DNA of 64,000 nucleotides from JTS-AC122 sp050246015 (GCA_050246015.1 JBFWWU010000002.1:186001-250000); one strand, 5' to 3'. Positions 34,411 to 43,440 are shown, counted from the stretch's first letter. A program made the numbers and translations. The notes: generated by a model from the letters alone, not told the origin.

Positions 34411-34730
34411 TCGTCCCTCGCGGCGACTTGCCCCGCGGGGCGCACCTGCCATAGGCTTCTTCCGATGAGACTGTCCACCAGCACCACGACGACGCGTTTC
34501 CCCGCCGGGTAAGGCTGGTTACTCCCGCGCGGCATACATCCCATGAACCCACAAAGCCCAGCCACGCCCACGGCTGGGCTTTCTTGTTTCTGGCCCCAGC
34601 AGTCCGACAATACCGCCCGTCCACACGCCCAACACTCAACCCTCGTTCTTGAATGAGGCACTCGGCGGTCGGCGCTCGGCACCAGGCATTCAGCACATAC
34701 CCCCCTCCCCCCCACTCCCCGGACTCACCC
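34411..34730 (+). other. Intergenic region, 320 bp, upstream of thrS
   Basis: Contains the terminator at 34553-34589 and, closer to thrS, a C-rich stretch (CCCCCCTCCCCCCCACTCCCC at 34700-34720, no start function seen) and GGCACTCGGCGGTCGGCGCT (34658-34677), which belongs to a motif also found inside thrS (35320-35350). No T-box leader or other recognised attenuator was found. Confidence 0.4.
34553..34589 (+). terminator. Rho-independent terminator
   Basis: AAAGCCCAGCC (34553-34563) pairs with GGCTGGGCTTT (34572-34582), followed by CTTGTTT. It would end the transcript of the histidine kinase and zinc-ribbon genes and lies 140 bp before the thrS start. Confidence 0.85.
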
Positions 34731-36953
34731 ATGCCCACCATCACTCTCCCCGACGGTTCGACCAAATCGTTTGACGGCCCCGTGAGCGCCAAGGACGTCG
34801 CCGCCGCGATCGGGCCGGGACTCGCCAAGGCGGCGCTTGGGTGCAAGGTTGATTTCAACGACGGCCAGGGTCCGCAACTGCGCGACCTCTCCGCCGTGCT
34901 CGACCGCGACTGCAAACTGGCGATCGTGACTCCGCACGCGCGCGACAAGTCGGCGGACCCCGACGCGCTGTTCCTGATCCGGCATTCGGCGGCCCACGTG
35001 ATGGCCGAGGCGATCCAGCGCGTCTTCGGAAAACAAGTGCAGTTGGCCTACGGCCCACCGCTGCCGACCGGGTTCTACTACGACATGGCCTTCCCGCCGG
35101 GGAAGACTATTTCGACCAACGACTTTGAGAAGGTCGAGGCGGAGATCAAGAGAATCATCACCGAAGACCGTGCCTTCACCCGCTATGAGCAGAACTCCGG
35201 CGAGGGAATCTCGCGTCTGCGCGCCGAAGGAAACAAGTACAAGATTGACAACGCCGAGCGTGCTCTGGGCATGCCCTCGTCCGTGTACAAGAGCAACAAG
35301 CCCGTCGCGGCGTCCGACCCGGCACCCGGCACCCAGCACTCAGCACTCTCTTTCTACGCCACCGGCACACCCGGCAAGGAATGGGAAGATCTTTGCCGCG
35401 GCCCGCACGTTCCCAGCACCGGGCGGATCGGCGCGGTGAAACTCATGTCCGTCGCCTCCTCCTTCTGGCATGGCGACGAGAACTCCGACCGGCTCACCCG
35501 CGTCTACGGCACCGCCTTTGCCACCCAGAAGGAACTCGACGACTACCTCCACCAACTCGAACAGGCCAAGGCACGCGACCACCGCGTCATCGGCAAGCAA
35601 CTCCGCCTCTTTCACATCGACGAGACCGTCGGGCAGGGGCTCATCCTGTGGACCCCGAACGGCGCGGTGATCCGCAAGGAACTCCAGGCCTTCATCGCCG
35701 CCGAACTGAAGAAGCAGGGGTACACCGAGGTCTTCACGCCGCACATCGGGTCGCTCGATCTCTACAAGACCTCCGGGCACTTCCCTTACTACAAAGACTC
35801 GCAGTTCGCGCCGATCGTGGAGCGCGAGACGCTGGAGCAACTGTCCGCCGATGGGTGCTCGTGCGCGGAGATGATGAGCCGCGTCGAGGGCGTGTCGGCG
35901 CGGCTGGCGGCGGGGATCAACGAGCGCACCAAATCGCAGGCCATCGGCCCGGATCGCATCCTCCCGGATGAGAAACTCATACAGGGGTTCATGCTCAAGC
36001 CGATGAACTGCCCGCACCACGCGAAAATCTTCGCGTCATCCCCCCATTCCTACCGCGACATGCCCGTGCGCCTCGCCGAGTTCGGCACGGTGTACCGGTG
36101 GGAGCAGTCCGGCGAGTTATCCGGGATGCTGCGCGTGCGCTCGTTCACTCAGGACGACGCGCACCTGTTCTGCACCGATGATCAACTCGGCGCGGAGGTT
36201 CTGGGATGCCTGAGCCTGGTGAAACTCATCTTCGGTCTGCTGGAGATCAAGGAGTACCGCGTGCGCGTCGGGCTTCGAGCGACGGACTCGGCGAAGTACA
36301 TCGGCAGCAACGAGAGTTGGGACAAGGCCGAAGCAGCGTGCGTGGACGCGGCGAAATCGCTGGGCGTCGCGTTTTCGCAGGAGCAAGGCGAAGCCGCCTT
36401 CTACGGTCCCAAGATCGACTTTGTCGTGAAAGACGTGATTGGGCGCGAATGGCAACTCGGCACCGTGCAGGTCGATTACAACATGGCCCTGCGGTTCGAC
36501 CTTTCGTACATCGGTCCCGATAACAAGCAGCACCGGCCCGTGGTGATCCATCGCGCCCCCTTCGGCTCCATGGAGCGGTTCTGCGGCTTCCTGATCGAGC
36601 ATTTCGCCGGCGCCTTCCCCACCTGGCTGCATCCCGAGCAGGTGCGCGTGCTGCCGATCAGTGAAAAGACCAATGAGTACGGAGCCGAGGTGCTCGCGGC
36701 TCTCAAAGCCGCAGGCGTGCGGGCGACTCTCGATACCGGCAACGACCGCGTGCAAGGAAAAATCAAGGTCGCGGCGGAGGAAAAAATCCCGTACCTCCTC
36801 ATCGTCGGTCCGCGCGACGCGGAGAACCGCACCGTCTCCGTGCGGGCGCGAGGGATCGAGAAGGACCTGGGCGCGATGCCGTTGGAGAAGTTCGTGGCGG
36901 GCGTGGTCGATGAGATCACGCAGCGGCGGGCGGATCTGGGGGTGAAGCCCTGA
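34731..36953 (+). CDS. thrS: Threonine--tRNA ligase
   Basis: 740 aa, about 100 longer than the usual ~640. N-terminal TGS domain (MPTITLPDGSTKSFDGPVSA), then the editing/SAD domain (HSAAHVMAEAIQRVFG), and the class II core with MKPMNCPHHAKIF-type zinc site (here LKPMNCPHHAKIF; Cys and His ligands), motif 2 region FGTVYRWEQSGELSGMLRVR, and QDDAHLFC. The anticodon-binding domain is at the C-terminus (WLHPEQVRVLPISEKTNEYG). Two inserts are visible: an Ala/Pro stretch near 196-210 (VAASDPAPGTQHSALS) made from a repeat-like DNA segment, and a ~35-residue insert before LKPMNC. The ATG at 34731 is used because upstream sequence is a C-rich leader. Confidence 0.93.
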   Translation: MPTITLPDGSTKSFDGPVSAKDVAAAIGPGLAKAALGCKVDFNDGQGPQLRDLSAVLDRDCKLAIVTPHARDKSADPDALFLIRHSAAHVMAEAIQRVFGKQVQLAYGPPLPTGFYYDMAFPPGKTISTNDFEKVEAEIKRIITEDRAFTRYEQNSGEGISRLRAEGNKYKIDNAERALGMPSSVYKSNKPVAASDPAPGTQHSALSFYATGTPGKEWEDLCRGPHVPSTGRIGAVKLMSVASSFWHGDENSDRLTRVYGTAFATQKELDDYLHQLEQAKARDHRVIGKQLRLFHIDETVGQGLILWTPNGAVIRKELQAFIAAELKKQGYTEVFTPHIGSLDLYKTSGHFPYYKDSQFAPIVERETLEQLSADGCSCAEMMSRVEGVSARLAAGINERTKSQAIGPDRILPDEKLIQGFMLKPMNCPHHAKIFASSPHSYRDMPVRLAEFGTVYRWEQSGELSGMLRVRSFTQDDAHLFCTDDQLGAEVLGCLSLVKLIFGLLEIKEYRVRVGLRATDSAKYIGSNESWDKAEAACVDAAKSLGVAFSQEQGEAAFYGPKIDFVVKDVIGREWQLGTVQVDYNMALRFDLSYIGPDNKQHRPVVIHRAPFGSMERFCGFLIEHFAGAFPTWLHPEQVRVLPISEKTNEYGAEVLAALKAAGVRATLDTGNDRVQGKIKVAAEEKIPYLLIVGPRDAENRTVSVRARGIEKDLGAMPLEKFVAGVVDEITQRRADLGVKP

Positions 36954-37097
36954 TCACTTGCTGGCAACTGAATCTGGCGCCCAGCGTCCTTGTTGACCGT
37001 CGGAAGACCGAAACTATCCACGATTCAACCGGCCGGTGGGTATGGTGTACCATGCGGCACGTGCTTCGTCGAAACGCTTGTAGGTAGGAGCCGAATC

Positions 37098-37556
37098 ATG
37101 GGGCGACTGGCAAGGTGGGACGTACCGAAGCAGACGGCGGCAGGCGTCCTGCACATCGATGGCGACGAGGGCCCTCCACCGCCGGGCAAGCCTCCACCGC
37201 GGGGCGACAAGCCACTGGCCCGCGTTGCGAAATACGTCCCGGCTGAAACCGTGGCGTTTTTCCTCGGTGCCAAAAATCTCATCGAGCAGGCCAAGTCCGA
37301 AGACATCAACCAAGGGCTCTGGCTCAACATCTGCTTTTCAATCGCGCTCGCGGGGACTCCGATCTACCTTTGGTGGCAGCGAGAAACCGATCGGCCGTGG
37401 ATCGTGAACACAGTCGTCGCCACCATCGCCTTCCCGCTCTGGGTCTTCGCGCTCGATTGCAAGTACGGTTGGTTCAGCGGCATCCCACAGGTCATCTCCG
37501 GTCTGCTGATACTCATATACACGTTCGCTGCTGGACTCATCAAGCCCGTGAAATGA
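37098..37556 (+). CDS. Hypothetical membrane protein
   Basis: 152 aa. AGGAG 8-12 bases before the ATG at 37098. A Pro/Gly-rich N-terminal segment (EGPPPPGKPPPRGDKP) leads to KYVPAETVAFFLGAKNLIEQ, then three hydrophobic segments (WLNICFSIALAGTPIYLWW, VNTVVATIAFPLWVFALD, and QVISGLLILIYTFAAGLIK), so a small integral membrane protein. No family recognised. It sits between thrS and the split tRNA gene. Confidence 0.6.
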   Translation: MGRLARWDVPKQTAAGVLHIDGDEGPPPPGKPPPRGDKPLARVAKYVPAETVAFFLGAKNLIEQAKSEDINQGLWLNICFSIALAGTPIYLWWQRETDRPWIVNTVVATIAFPLWVFALDCKYGWFSGIPQVISGLLILIYTFAAGLIKPVK

Positions 37557-37686
37557 CGACGATTGGTCACCGATGATCGCCTGATCCGCTCGAACCAATC
37601 CGCAACGGGCGAGGCCTGAGTACCGTCGCCCGACGGCACCGCGACAATCGCTTGTTTCGCGCCCTAGACTCCCTCTGATCCAACTC

Positions 37687-38151
37687 GCTCCGGTAGCTCA
37701 GTTGGATAGAGCATCGGTTTCCTAGGTCAAACTGGGACCCGGCTTGGGAACAAGCCGGTGAACTCCGGGTGAACTCGGGGAAACCCGACCGCGTTCCGAC
37801 CTTGCCGACGCCGCCCCGGCCCGGCTCTTCTACTTCTTCGCCTCGCCTACTCGTATCGGTCGGAACACAAGGGCAATCCCGAGCCGAGCCGTCGGCGGGG
37901 CGAAGCGCACACCCACCCCCACGCGCTTCATGCCGACGGAAGGTGTAGAGACCAGCGGGTGAGCCGCCCCGGCAATACCCCCGCACCGCCCCCCGAGTCG
38001 GATCGGGAGGCGGAAGCGCCCGGCGCCCCAACGCCCGCCCGCGTGATTTCCACGCTCGCGGAACGAGGGCGAAGAGATGGTCCGGCCCGGCGGGACGACC
38101 GCCGGAATCGGCTGAAACCGAAGGTCGCGCGTTCGAATCGCGCCCGGAGCG
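37687..38151 (+). tRNA. tRNA-Arg(CCU), interrupted by a group I intron
   Basis: The two exons are 37687-37723 and 38115-38151 (37 nt each, 74 nt together). Acceptor stem GCTCCGG/CCGGAGC pairs perfectly, the D arm is GCTC...GAGC, the anticodon stem is TCGGT/ACCGA, the loop TTCCTAA gives anticodon CCT (37721-37723), the variable region is AGGTC, and the T arm is GCGCG-TTCGAAT-CGCGC, with discriminator G (38151). No CCA is encoded. The insertion point is directly 3' of the anticodon, between loop positions 36 and 37. Confidence 0.92.
37724..38114 (+). ncRNA. Group I intron (IC3-like), 391 nt, in tRNA-Arg(CCU)
   Basis: The 5' exon ends in T (37723) and the intron ends in G (38114), as group I splicing requires. 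UCCU of the exon can pair with GGGA at 37734-37737, closing with the U-G wobble of P1. A hairpin CCGGCTTG-GGAA-CAAGCCGG (37739-37758) fits P2. AACTCGGGGAAACCCG (37772-37787) resembles the P4-P5 strand block of tRNA introns, and CAATCCCGAGCCGAGCC (37874-37890) matches the conserved CAAUCCUGAGCCAAGCC block of cyanobacterial tRNA-Leu introns. P7 is offered by GACCA (37950-37954) and TGGTC (38078-38082), next to GTAGAGACCAGC. No homing endonuclease frame is inside. Confidence 0.88.
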
Positions 38152-38325
38152 TTCCCCACTTCCCCGGCCCCCCTCCGCCACGCTCGCGCTCCTCCGCGAA
38201 GGGGCCGCCGATCTCCTGCCGGCTGCCACGGATATTCCGAAAACAACAATCGTGCGTTGCCCGATCAATTCACCGTGATGGCCGTATGAGCCATCGTCGT
38301 TGCACGACCATCGCCCCCGCGGCAC

Positions 38326-39678
38326 ATGCGCACGAAGCACGCCATCCTCCTCTCGATCATCCTGTGGGCAACCCTGACCAGCGCCGGGGCGCTGATCCAC
38401 GCGATCGCCTGGAGCCCCGCGGGGGACGACCCCGCCGCCAACTCGTTTTTCGGCGAGCGGCTGTGCAAGACGATCGCCAACATCTCGCAACTCTTGACCC
38501 TCCCGGGCTGGGTCGTCACGTGGCTCGGGCTTGGCTGGTTTGAGAGCGGCTGGGCGGCGGCCGTCGCCGGCGGCATCGGCTGGGCGTGTCTGATCTCGCT
38601 CGTCTGGTTCGTCGTCGGAGCGCGCCAGGCGATCCGCCGGCGGCTCGCGCGCCGATCGCACCATCCGCTGGCTCCCCGGACGCAGACGACCTCTCCCTCG
38701 GTGCCTCCGCGTGCGGCGGCTGTCGGACGCCGCGCATTCCTGCTCGACTCTTCGCTTGTTTCCGCGACACTGCTGGGCGGGGGCGTGGCGGCCCACGCGA
38801 CTCTGGTCGGCCCGTGGTCGATCGCCACCCGACGCTATCGCGTGCCGATCCGCGGCCTTCCCCGGACCCTCGACGGACTCCGCATCGTTCAGGTCTCCGA
38901 CACCCATCTGGGCCCGCGCATTCCGCGCTCGCACATCGAGCACGCGGTCCGCCGAGCCTTGGCCCTCACGCCGGATCTCGTCGTCCTCACCGGCGATTAC
39001 GTCCACATGGGCAAGGCCCACATCGCGCCGGCCGCCGAACTTTTCATCCCGCTGACTCGCCCCGGCGCGTCGCGCCTGGGCGTGCTGGGCGTGCTGGGCA
39101 ACCACGACTTCTATGCGGACGGCCCGGCGATGGCGCGTGCGCTGAGAGCCATCGGCGTGCGCATGATCGACAACGACCGCGTCTTTCTCGACGCCAGCGC
39201 CACGCGACTGACCACGGAGGTTCCTGACAACCCCGGGCTGTGCATCGCCGGCCTGGGCGACCTGCTCGAGGATCGCGTCGATCCGGTGAGAGCGCTTCGT
39301 GAAGTTCCCGCGGACATGCCCCGGGTGGTCCTGGCCCATAACCCCGATACCGCGGAAGCGCCAGTCGTCACGGGCGTCGCGCACACGAAGTTCTACCCAA
39401 GCCAGCCGCCCGAACCCGGTTGGCCCGCGTCGAGGATCGACCTGATGCTCTCGGGTCATACGCACGGCGGGCAGATCCGGCTTCCATTCCTGGGCGCGCC
39501 CGCGGTCCCAAGCCGATTCCGACAGAAGTACGCGCACGGCCTGGTGCAAGGCCCGGTGTGCCCCGTGCTCGTCTCGGCGGGGATCGGCATGTCGGTGCTG
39601 CCCGTGCGGCTTGGCGTGCCGCCCGAAGTTGTGGAGATCACGCTCGTGAGCCGGGATGCCGCGTCAGATACCGCGTGA
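38326..39678 (+). CDS. Membrane-anchored metallophosphoesterase (YaeI/LpxG-like)
   Basis: 450 aa. Two N-terminal membrane segments (HAILLSIILWATLTSAGALI at 5-24; and about 80-103), a twin-basic segment, and another hydrophobic stretch near 148, then a calcineurin-like phosphoesterase domain from about residue 180: VSDTHLG, LTGDYVHMG, VLGNHDFY and SGHTHGGQIRLPFLG. These supply the two-metal site (D, H, D, N, H, H, H). Related proteins include the UDP-diacylglucosamine pyrophosphatases of the LpxG type and E. coli YaeI; the exact substrate is not determined here. The last 15 bp overlap the end of the anchored-protein gene on the other strand. It lies 174 bp after the tRNA gene. Confidence 0.85.
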   Translation: MRTKHAILLSIILWATLTSAGALIHAIAWSPAGDDPAANSFFGERLCKTIANISQLLTLPGWVVTWLGLGWFESGWAAAVAGGIGWACLISLVWFVVGARQAIRRRLARRSHHPLAPRTQTTSPSVPPRAAAVGRRAFLLDSSLVSATLLGGGVAAHATLVGPWSIATRRYRVPIRGLPRTLDGLRIVQVSDTHLGPRIPRSHIEHAVRRALALTPDLVVLTGDYVHMGKAHIAPAAELFIPLTRPGASRLGVLGVLGNHDFYADGPAMARALRAIGVRMIDNDRVFLDASATRLTTEVPDNPGLCIAGLGDLLEDRVDPVRALREVPADMPRVVLAHNPDTAEAPVVTGVAHTKFYPSQPPEPGWPASRIDLMLSGHTHGGQIRLPFLGAPAVPSRFRQKYAHGLVQGPVCPVLVSAGIGMSVLPVRLGVPPEVVEITLVSRDAASDTA

Positions 39679-40389
39679 GCGGCGCCGACGTGCCGCGGCG
39701 ATGCCGAGCCCGGCGAGCCCGAAGGCGGATGCGGCCGGCAGGGGGACGCTGCGTCCCTCGGGCACGTTGGGCTCGGTCAGCGCGGTGCCGTACTGGAACG
39801 ACACGTTGCGGATCGATGCCGCCGGGTCGAACTTCGCGGAGATGCCCGCGAGCGCGAAGACCACGCTGCTTTGAATGAGGGGCAGCGCTCCGGTGACGGG
39901 CGTGTTGCCCGTGGTGATGTCGTCGCCCGCCGAGGTGATGCCGTAGTTCAAGCCGTTGACGGCCGTGGGACCTTCGAGGTTGGCGCCGCCGAAGTTCGCG
40001 TTTCCGAAGAGCCCGAACCCGGCGGAGGAGATCCCGCGGGTAGCGCCGAGCGGCGCCCCCGAGAGGCCCTCGGCGTACGCCCATTCACCGCCCACGTTGC
40101 CGCCCCCATTTGGCCCGAAGTGCACAACCGACGCGGGGGCGAGCGAGGCCATCATCGGGGTCAGCATGGGGGCCGTCGAGATGTCGAAGAAGACAGCCGT
40201 GAGAATGTCAGCGGGGACGAGCACATCGGCGCTGGACGTATTGGTCAGGGTGACGACGAGGACCCCGCCCATGTTCTCGAACCGCGCCGAGGCCGATAGC
40301 AGGCCCCACGATCCCGTGACGGTGATCGTGCCGGCGGATGCGGAACCGGCGGACACCAGCAGACCCAGGATCGCAGCGCAGCGCTTCAC
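39664..40389 (-). CDS. Secreted protein with exosortase-like (PEP-CTERM-type) C-terminal anchor
   Basis: 241 aa. Signal peptide MKRCAAILGLLVSAGSASAG. The middle is a beta-rich domain (TITVTGSWGLLSASARFENM ... VLVVTLTNTSSADVLVPADI). The C-terminus is tripartite: VPLPAASA, a hydrophobic stretch FGLAGLGIAAA, and the basic tail RRRRSRGI, which is the sorting signal of exosortase/PEP-CTERM systems in a VPLP variant. It is expected to be processed at the membrane and placed on the cell surface. No exosortase gene is in the window. The stop overlaps the end of the phosphoesterase gene by 15 bp. Confidence 0.75.
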   Translation of the reverse strand: MKRCAAILGLLVSAGSASAGTITVTGSWGLLSASARFENMGGVLVVTLTNTSSADVLVPADILTAVFFDISTAPMLTPMMASLAPASVVHFGPNGGGNVGGEWAYAEGLSGAPLGATRGISSAGFGLFGNANFGGANLEGPTAVNGLNYGITSAGDDITTGNTPVTGALPLIQSSVVFALAGISAKFDPAASIRNVSFQYGTALTEPNVPEGRSVPLPAASAFGLAGLGIAAARRRRSRGI

Positions 40390-40594
40390 GAGGGCTCCCG
40401 TTTGAAAAGAGCGAGCAACACACCAGGCGACAGAGAGATCAGCACAATCATGACCCCAGGCCGCGGAATGTCAATCAATCGCGCCGAGGCGCGGCCTGTG
40501 GGAACGAAATTGACGTCGGCGGACGCGTCATAACACGTCCGAAGTCGTCCGAAAGCGCCGCACCGTCTGATAACATCGATCCGACCGGGCACGA

Positions 40595-41653
40595 TCAGCC
40601 GACCAGGGCCGGCTCCTGGGCGCACGCTTTGATCATCTCGACAGCCTGTTCGATCATCCCGGCTCGGATGTCCAGGTGCACGACGGCGCGGACTCGCTGC
40701 GCCGCGGTGGGGAGCATCCTGACGCCCCGTGCCTCCAGGCGTTTGCAGAAATCGGCGGCGGTCATGAAAGCGGGGTCCACGTCGAAGAAGACCATGTTGG
40801 TGTCGATTTCGTGGGCCGCGACCGTGATATTGGGTACGCCCAGAAGCCCCCGCGCCAGTTTGAGCGCCCCGTCATGGTCTTCGCAGAGGCGCTCGCGGTG
40901 ATGCTCCAGCGCGTAGAGCGCGGCAGCGGCGAGCACTCCGGACTGCCGCATCGCCCCGCCGAACATCTTGCGGAACCGCGCGACCCGCGCGATCGTTCTT
41001 GCATCGCCGCAGACCGCCGACCCGACCGGCGCGCCCAGCCCTTTGCTGAAGCAGCAACTGATCGTGTCGAAGAACTGCGCGTACTCGGCCGGTTCGAGCC
41101 CCGTGGCGGAGCAGGCGTTCCAAATGCGGGCGCCGTCGAGGTGGCACCGCAGGCCCAGTTCGCGGGCCTTGGCGGTCACGCGCTTGATCTGGTCAAGAGG
41201 CCAGACGGATCCGCCGCCGCGGTTGTGCGTGTTCTCAATGACCAGCAGCGACGACTTGGCGAAGTGGATGGAGTTCGGCTTGACGTGCGGCAGAAAGTGC
41301 TCAACGTCGAAGATGCCGCGCGGCCCGTCGATCATCTGCGCCAGGCACCCCGAGAGCGCCGCGGGCCCGCCTGTTTCGTACACGAAGATGTGCGAGTCGC
41401 GGTGCGCGATGATCCCGTCGCCGTGCTCCGTCTGCGCCCGGATCGCGGTCTGGTTCGCCATCGTACCCGATGGCACGAAGCACGCCGCTTCTTTCCGCAT
41501 GATCGTCGCGATCGTTTCCTGCAGACGGATGACGGTCGGATCATCGCCCAGCACATCATCGCCGACTTCCGCGCGCGCCATGGCGTCGCGCATCGCCGGC
41601 GTCGGGCGGGTGACGGTATCCGAACGCAGATCAACGACCGGGTGCGTGGGCAT
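40595..41653 (-). CDS. ltaE: Low-specificity L-threonine aldolase
   Basis: 352 aa, PLP-dependent; cleaves threonine/allo-threonine to glycine and acetaldehyde. Motifs: DLRSDTVTRPTPAMRDAM (8-25), DVLGDDPT, the aromatic contact region HRDSHIFVYETGGPAALSG, LDGARIWNA with the PLP-binding Asp, and CCFSKGLGAPVGS, where Lys (about residue 204) forms the Schiff base. Length is normal for the family (~340). It is the last gene of a leftward run that starts at purC, 85 bp after the MBL-fold gene. Confidence 0.92.
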   Translation of the reverse strand: MPTHPVVDLRSDTVTRPTPAMRDAMARAEVGDDVLGDDPTVIRLQETIATIMRKEAACFVPSGTMANQTAIRAQTEHGDGIIAHRDSHIFVYETGGPAALSGCLAQMIDGPRGIFDVEHFLPHVKPNSIHFAKSSLLVIENTHNRGGGSVWPLDQIKRVTAKARELGLRCHLDGARIWNACSATGLEPAEYAQFFDTISCCFSKGLGAPVGSAVCGDARTIARVARFRKMFGGAMRQSGVLAAAALYALEHHRERLCEDHDGALKLARGLLGVPNITVAAHEIDTNMVFFDVDPAFMTAADFCKRLEARGVRMLPTAAQRVRAVVHLDIRAGMIEQAVEMIKACAQEPALVG

Positions 41654-41738
41654 GATGGACCTCGCTGGGGTTCTTGCCGGGCATCGTAGAACTCGCGCGG
41701 ACGCGCGGACACGCGGGGACCGCGATGTTTGCGGCCGC

Positions 41739-42788
41739 TCACCGCGGCGCGGGCTCCGCGCCCTGATCGAAGAGCGACGCGCTGATGGGCAGGGCCGATC
41801 GAGCGGCGGTCGCCGATGATCGCGCGGGCGCGCTCCGCGCCGCCTGGTCCAGGATGGTCATGTCAACGAGCACTTCCCGGGGCCGCTCGGCGGCGCGGTC
41901 GAGTCGCTCGCGCGGCCCACGCACCGGGATCCACCGCGTGGGCAACTCGTGGGCCGCGATGGTGAGGTGGTAGTCCGCCCCTTCGTGCATCGTGGCGACC
42001 AAGGGCACCCGGTTGCATTCTCGCGAGAGGTGCAGCAGCACCACGTGCTCGCGCGGCTCGATCGCGCGGATCGCGTCGATCGCTTCCTGATTGCTCAGGT
42101 GCCCGTGCCCGCCCGTGATGCGATGGATCAGGAAAACCGGACGGCCCGACTCTGCCTGCAACCTGGGGCAGTAGTTTGATTCGATCGCCAGCACGTCGAC
42201 CGCGTCCGGAGCCGCTCGGAACAGGTCCACCAGCGCCGGGGTGACACGCCCCAGGTCCGTGGCGAACCCGAGGGACCCGGCGCCCAGCGCCGCGGGCGCA
42301 TCGATCCGCATCGCCGTCACTCCCTCGGCGTCGTGCGAAAGCAGTTGCGGCCTGACCCGTGCGCCCGACTGCAGCACAAACTCGCGGTCGAACGGCATGA
42401 CCCGAGCGGCGGGAAACACCGCCCGGTCCCGCGCCAGGCGCCGAGCGTGCCCCGCGTGCAGGCGCACCCGCACGTGCGCCGGCATCGCGCCGCGCCGGTT
42501 GGTCCCGCCCGCGAGCCACCCCGGATGAAAGTGGTCCGAGTCCAGGTGCGTGATAATGGCGTCGTCAACCTGGTGCGGCTCGATCCCCAGTTCCGCCAGC
42601 AGGCGCCAGGTTCGCTTGGGCGACACGCCCAGGTCAATCAGGCACGCGCGGCGGAAGCCGGCGTGATCGAACACCACGACTGAACTGTTGCCCGACGAAC
42701 CGCTGGCCATGACGCACAGCGACATCGACCCCGCGCCGGCATCAGCGGCAGAGTGCCCCGTTTCCTCCGTGAACGGCTGGGCAGACAT
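41739..42788 (-). CDS. MBL-fold metallo-hydrolase (WalJ/YycJ-like)
   Basis: 349 aa. The domain begins MASGSSGNSSVVVFDHAGFR and has the metal motif THLDSDHFHPGW (H-x-D-x-DH), then SHDAEG, GFATDLGRV and RITGGHGHLSNQEAI, as in the YycJ/WalJ group of phosphodiesterase-like hydrolases. The C-terminal ~45 residues are Ala/Arg-rich and look disordered. The call starts at 42788 (MSAQPFTEE), with the open frame continuing upstream without protein-like content. Possible substrate is DNA or a cyclic phosphodiester; not established here. Confidence 0.8.
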   Translation of the reverse strand: MSAQPFTEETGHSAADAGAGSMSLCVMASGSSGNSSVVVFDHAGFRRACLIDLGVSPKRTWRLLAELGIEPHQVDDAIITHLDSDHFHPGWLAGGTNRRGAMPAHVRVRLHAGHARRLARDRAVFPAARVMPFDREFVLQSGARVRPQLLSHDAEGVTAMRIDAPAALGAGSLGFATDLGRVTPALVDLFRAAPDAVDVLAIESNYCPRLQAESGRPVFLIHRITGGHGHLSNQEAIDAIRAIEPREHVVLLHLSRECNRVPLVATMHEGADYHLTIAAHELPTRWIPVRGPRERLDRAAERPREVLVDMTILDQAARSAPARSSATAARSALPISASLFDQGAEPAPR

Positions 42789-42914
42789 GCACGCCAGTGT
42801 ACACAGTCCACCAGATGGAAAGCGAACCTGAGCGTCCGCCCGATCGTGCAAGTCACTGGCGCCGATCGCGAACGTCTCCCTCACCGTCCAAGACATCATC
42901 AGAAAAGCGGTGAA

Positions 42915-43424
42915 CTAGTCCAGCACCGTCGGCTGATCCCAGAATATGTAGTCGGTGTTCACCGGGGCGCCTCCCAAGTCCTTGACCAGCAGCGCGACCT
43001 GCCCGCGGTGATACCACGCGTGACCAAAGACCTGCGTGAGCAGATCGAGCAGCCTCCAGCGCCGGCGTTTGCCGTCGGACCCGACGAACTCGATGGGCTT
43101 GAACAGGTCCGCCTCGGTCAGGTTCGCCAGGTACGTCGTCCACGCGCCCTCGATCTCCTTCGCGTGCGATTTCAGTTCGTCGAACACCAGCACCGGGAAC
43201 CACTCCGTGGGCTTGGCGTGCCAGTGTCCGAGCCGATGCAGCCACATCTGCCGCGCGATGATCAGGTGTCCCATCTTCCCCATGGCGCGGGCGAACGCGG
43301 GGTCCGATCGAGCGGACACCGGCACCGATTCCAGCATCGCGATCGTCTTGGCGTTGCAGTCCTTCTCGTACTCGTACCACCGGCGAAACTGCTCAAGGAA
43401 CGTCGGGGCGGCGGGCTGGTTCAT
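42915..43424 (-). CDS. DinB-family protein
   Basis: 169 aa. Four-helix DinB/YfiT-type bundle with possible metal-binding His: MGHLIIARQMWLHRLGHWHA (about 50-69) and QVFGHAWYHRGQVALLVKDL (about 129-148), which has the H-x3-H pattern of the third ligand region. The family includes thiol transferases and stress-induced proteins; substrate unknown. ATG at 43424 has GGAG 8-11 bases upstream (TTGGAGAATGAA). It is 16 bp downstream of purC and so likely in one transcript. Confidence 0.85.
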   Translation of the reverse strand: MNQPAAPTFLEQFRRWYEYEKDCNAKTIAMLESVPVSARSDPAFARAMGKMGHLIIARQMWLHRLGHWHAKPTEWFPVLVFDELKSHAKEIEGAWTTYLANLTEADLFKPIEFVGSDGKRRRWRLLDLLTQVFGHAWYHRGQVALLVKDLGGAPVNTDYIFWDQPTVLD

Positions 43425-43440
43425 TTCATTCTCCAAGGGA

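Noticed and set aside
37567..39549. Leftward open frame of 660 codons and a 139-codon frame (37830-38249) containing GAIRTRDLRF
   Set aside because: GAIRTRDL is the usual mistranslation of the 3' part of a tRNA gene read backwards; the frames cover the tRNA intron and the phosphoesterase gene on the other strand.
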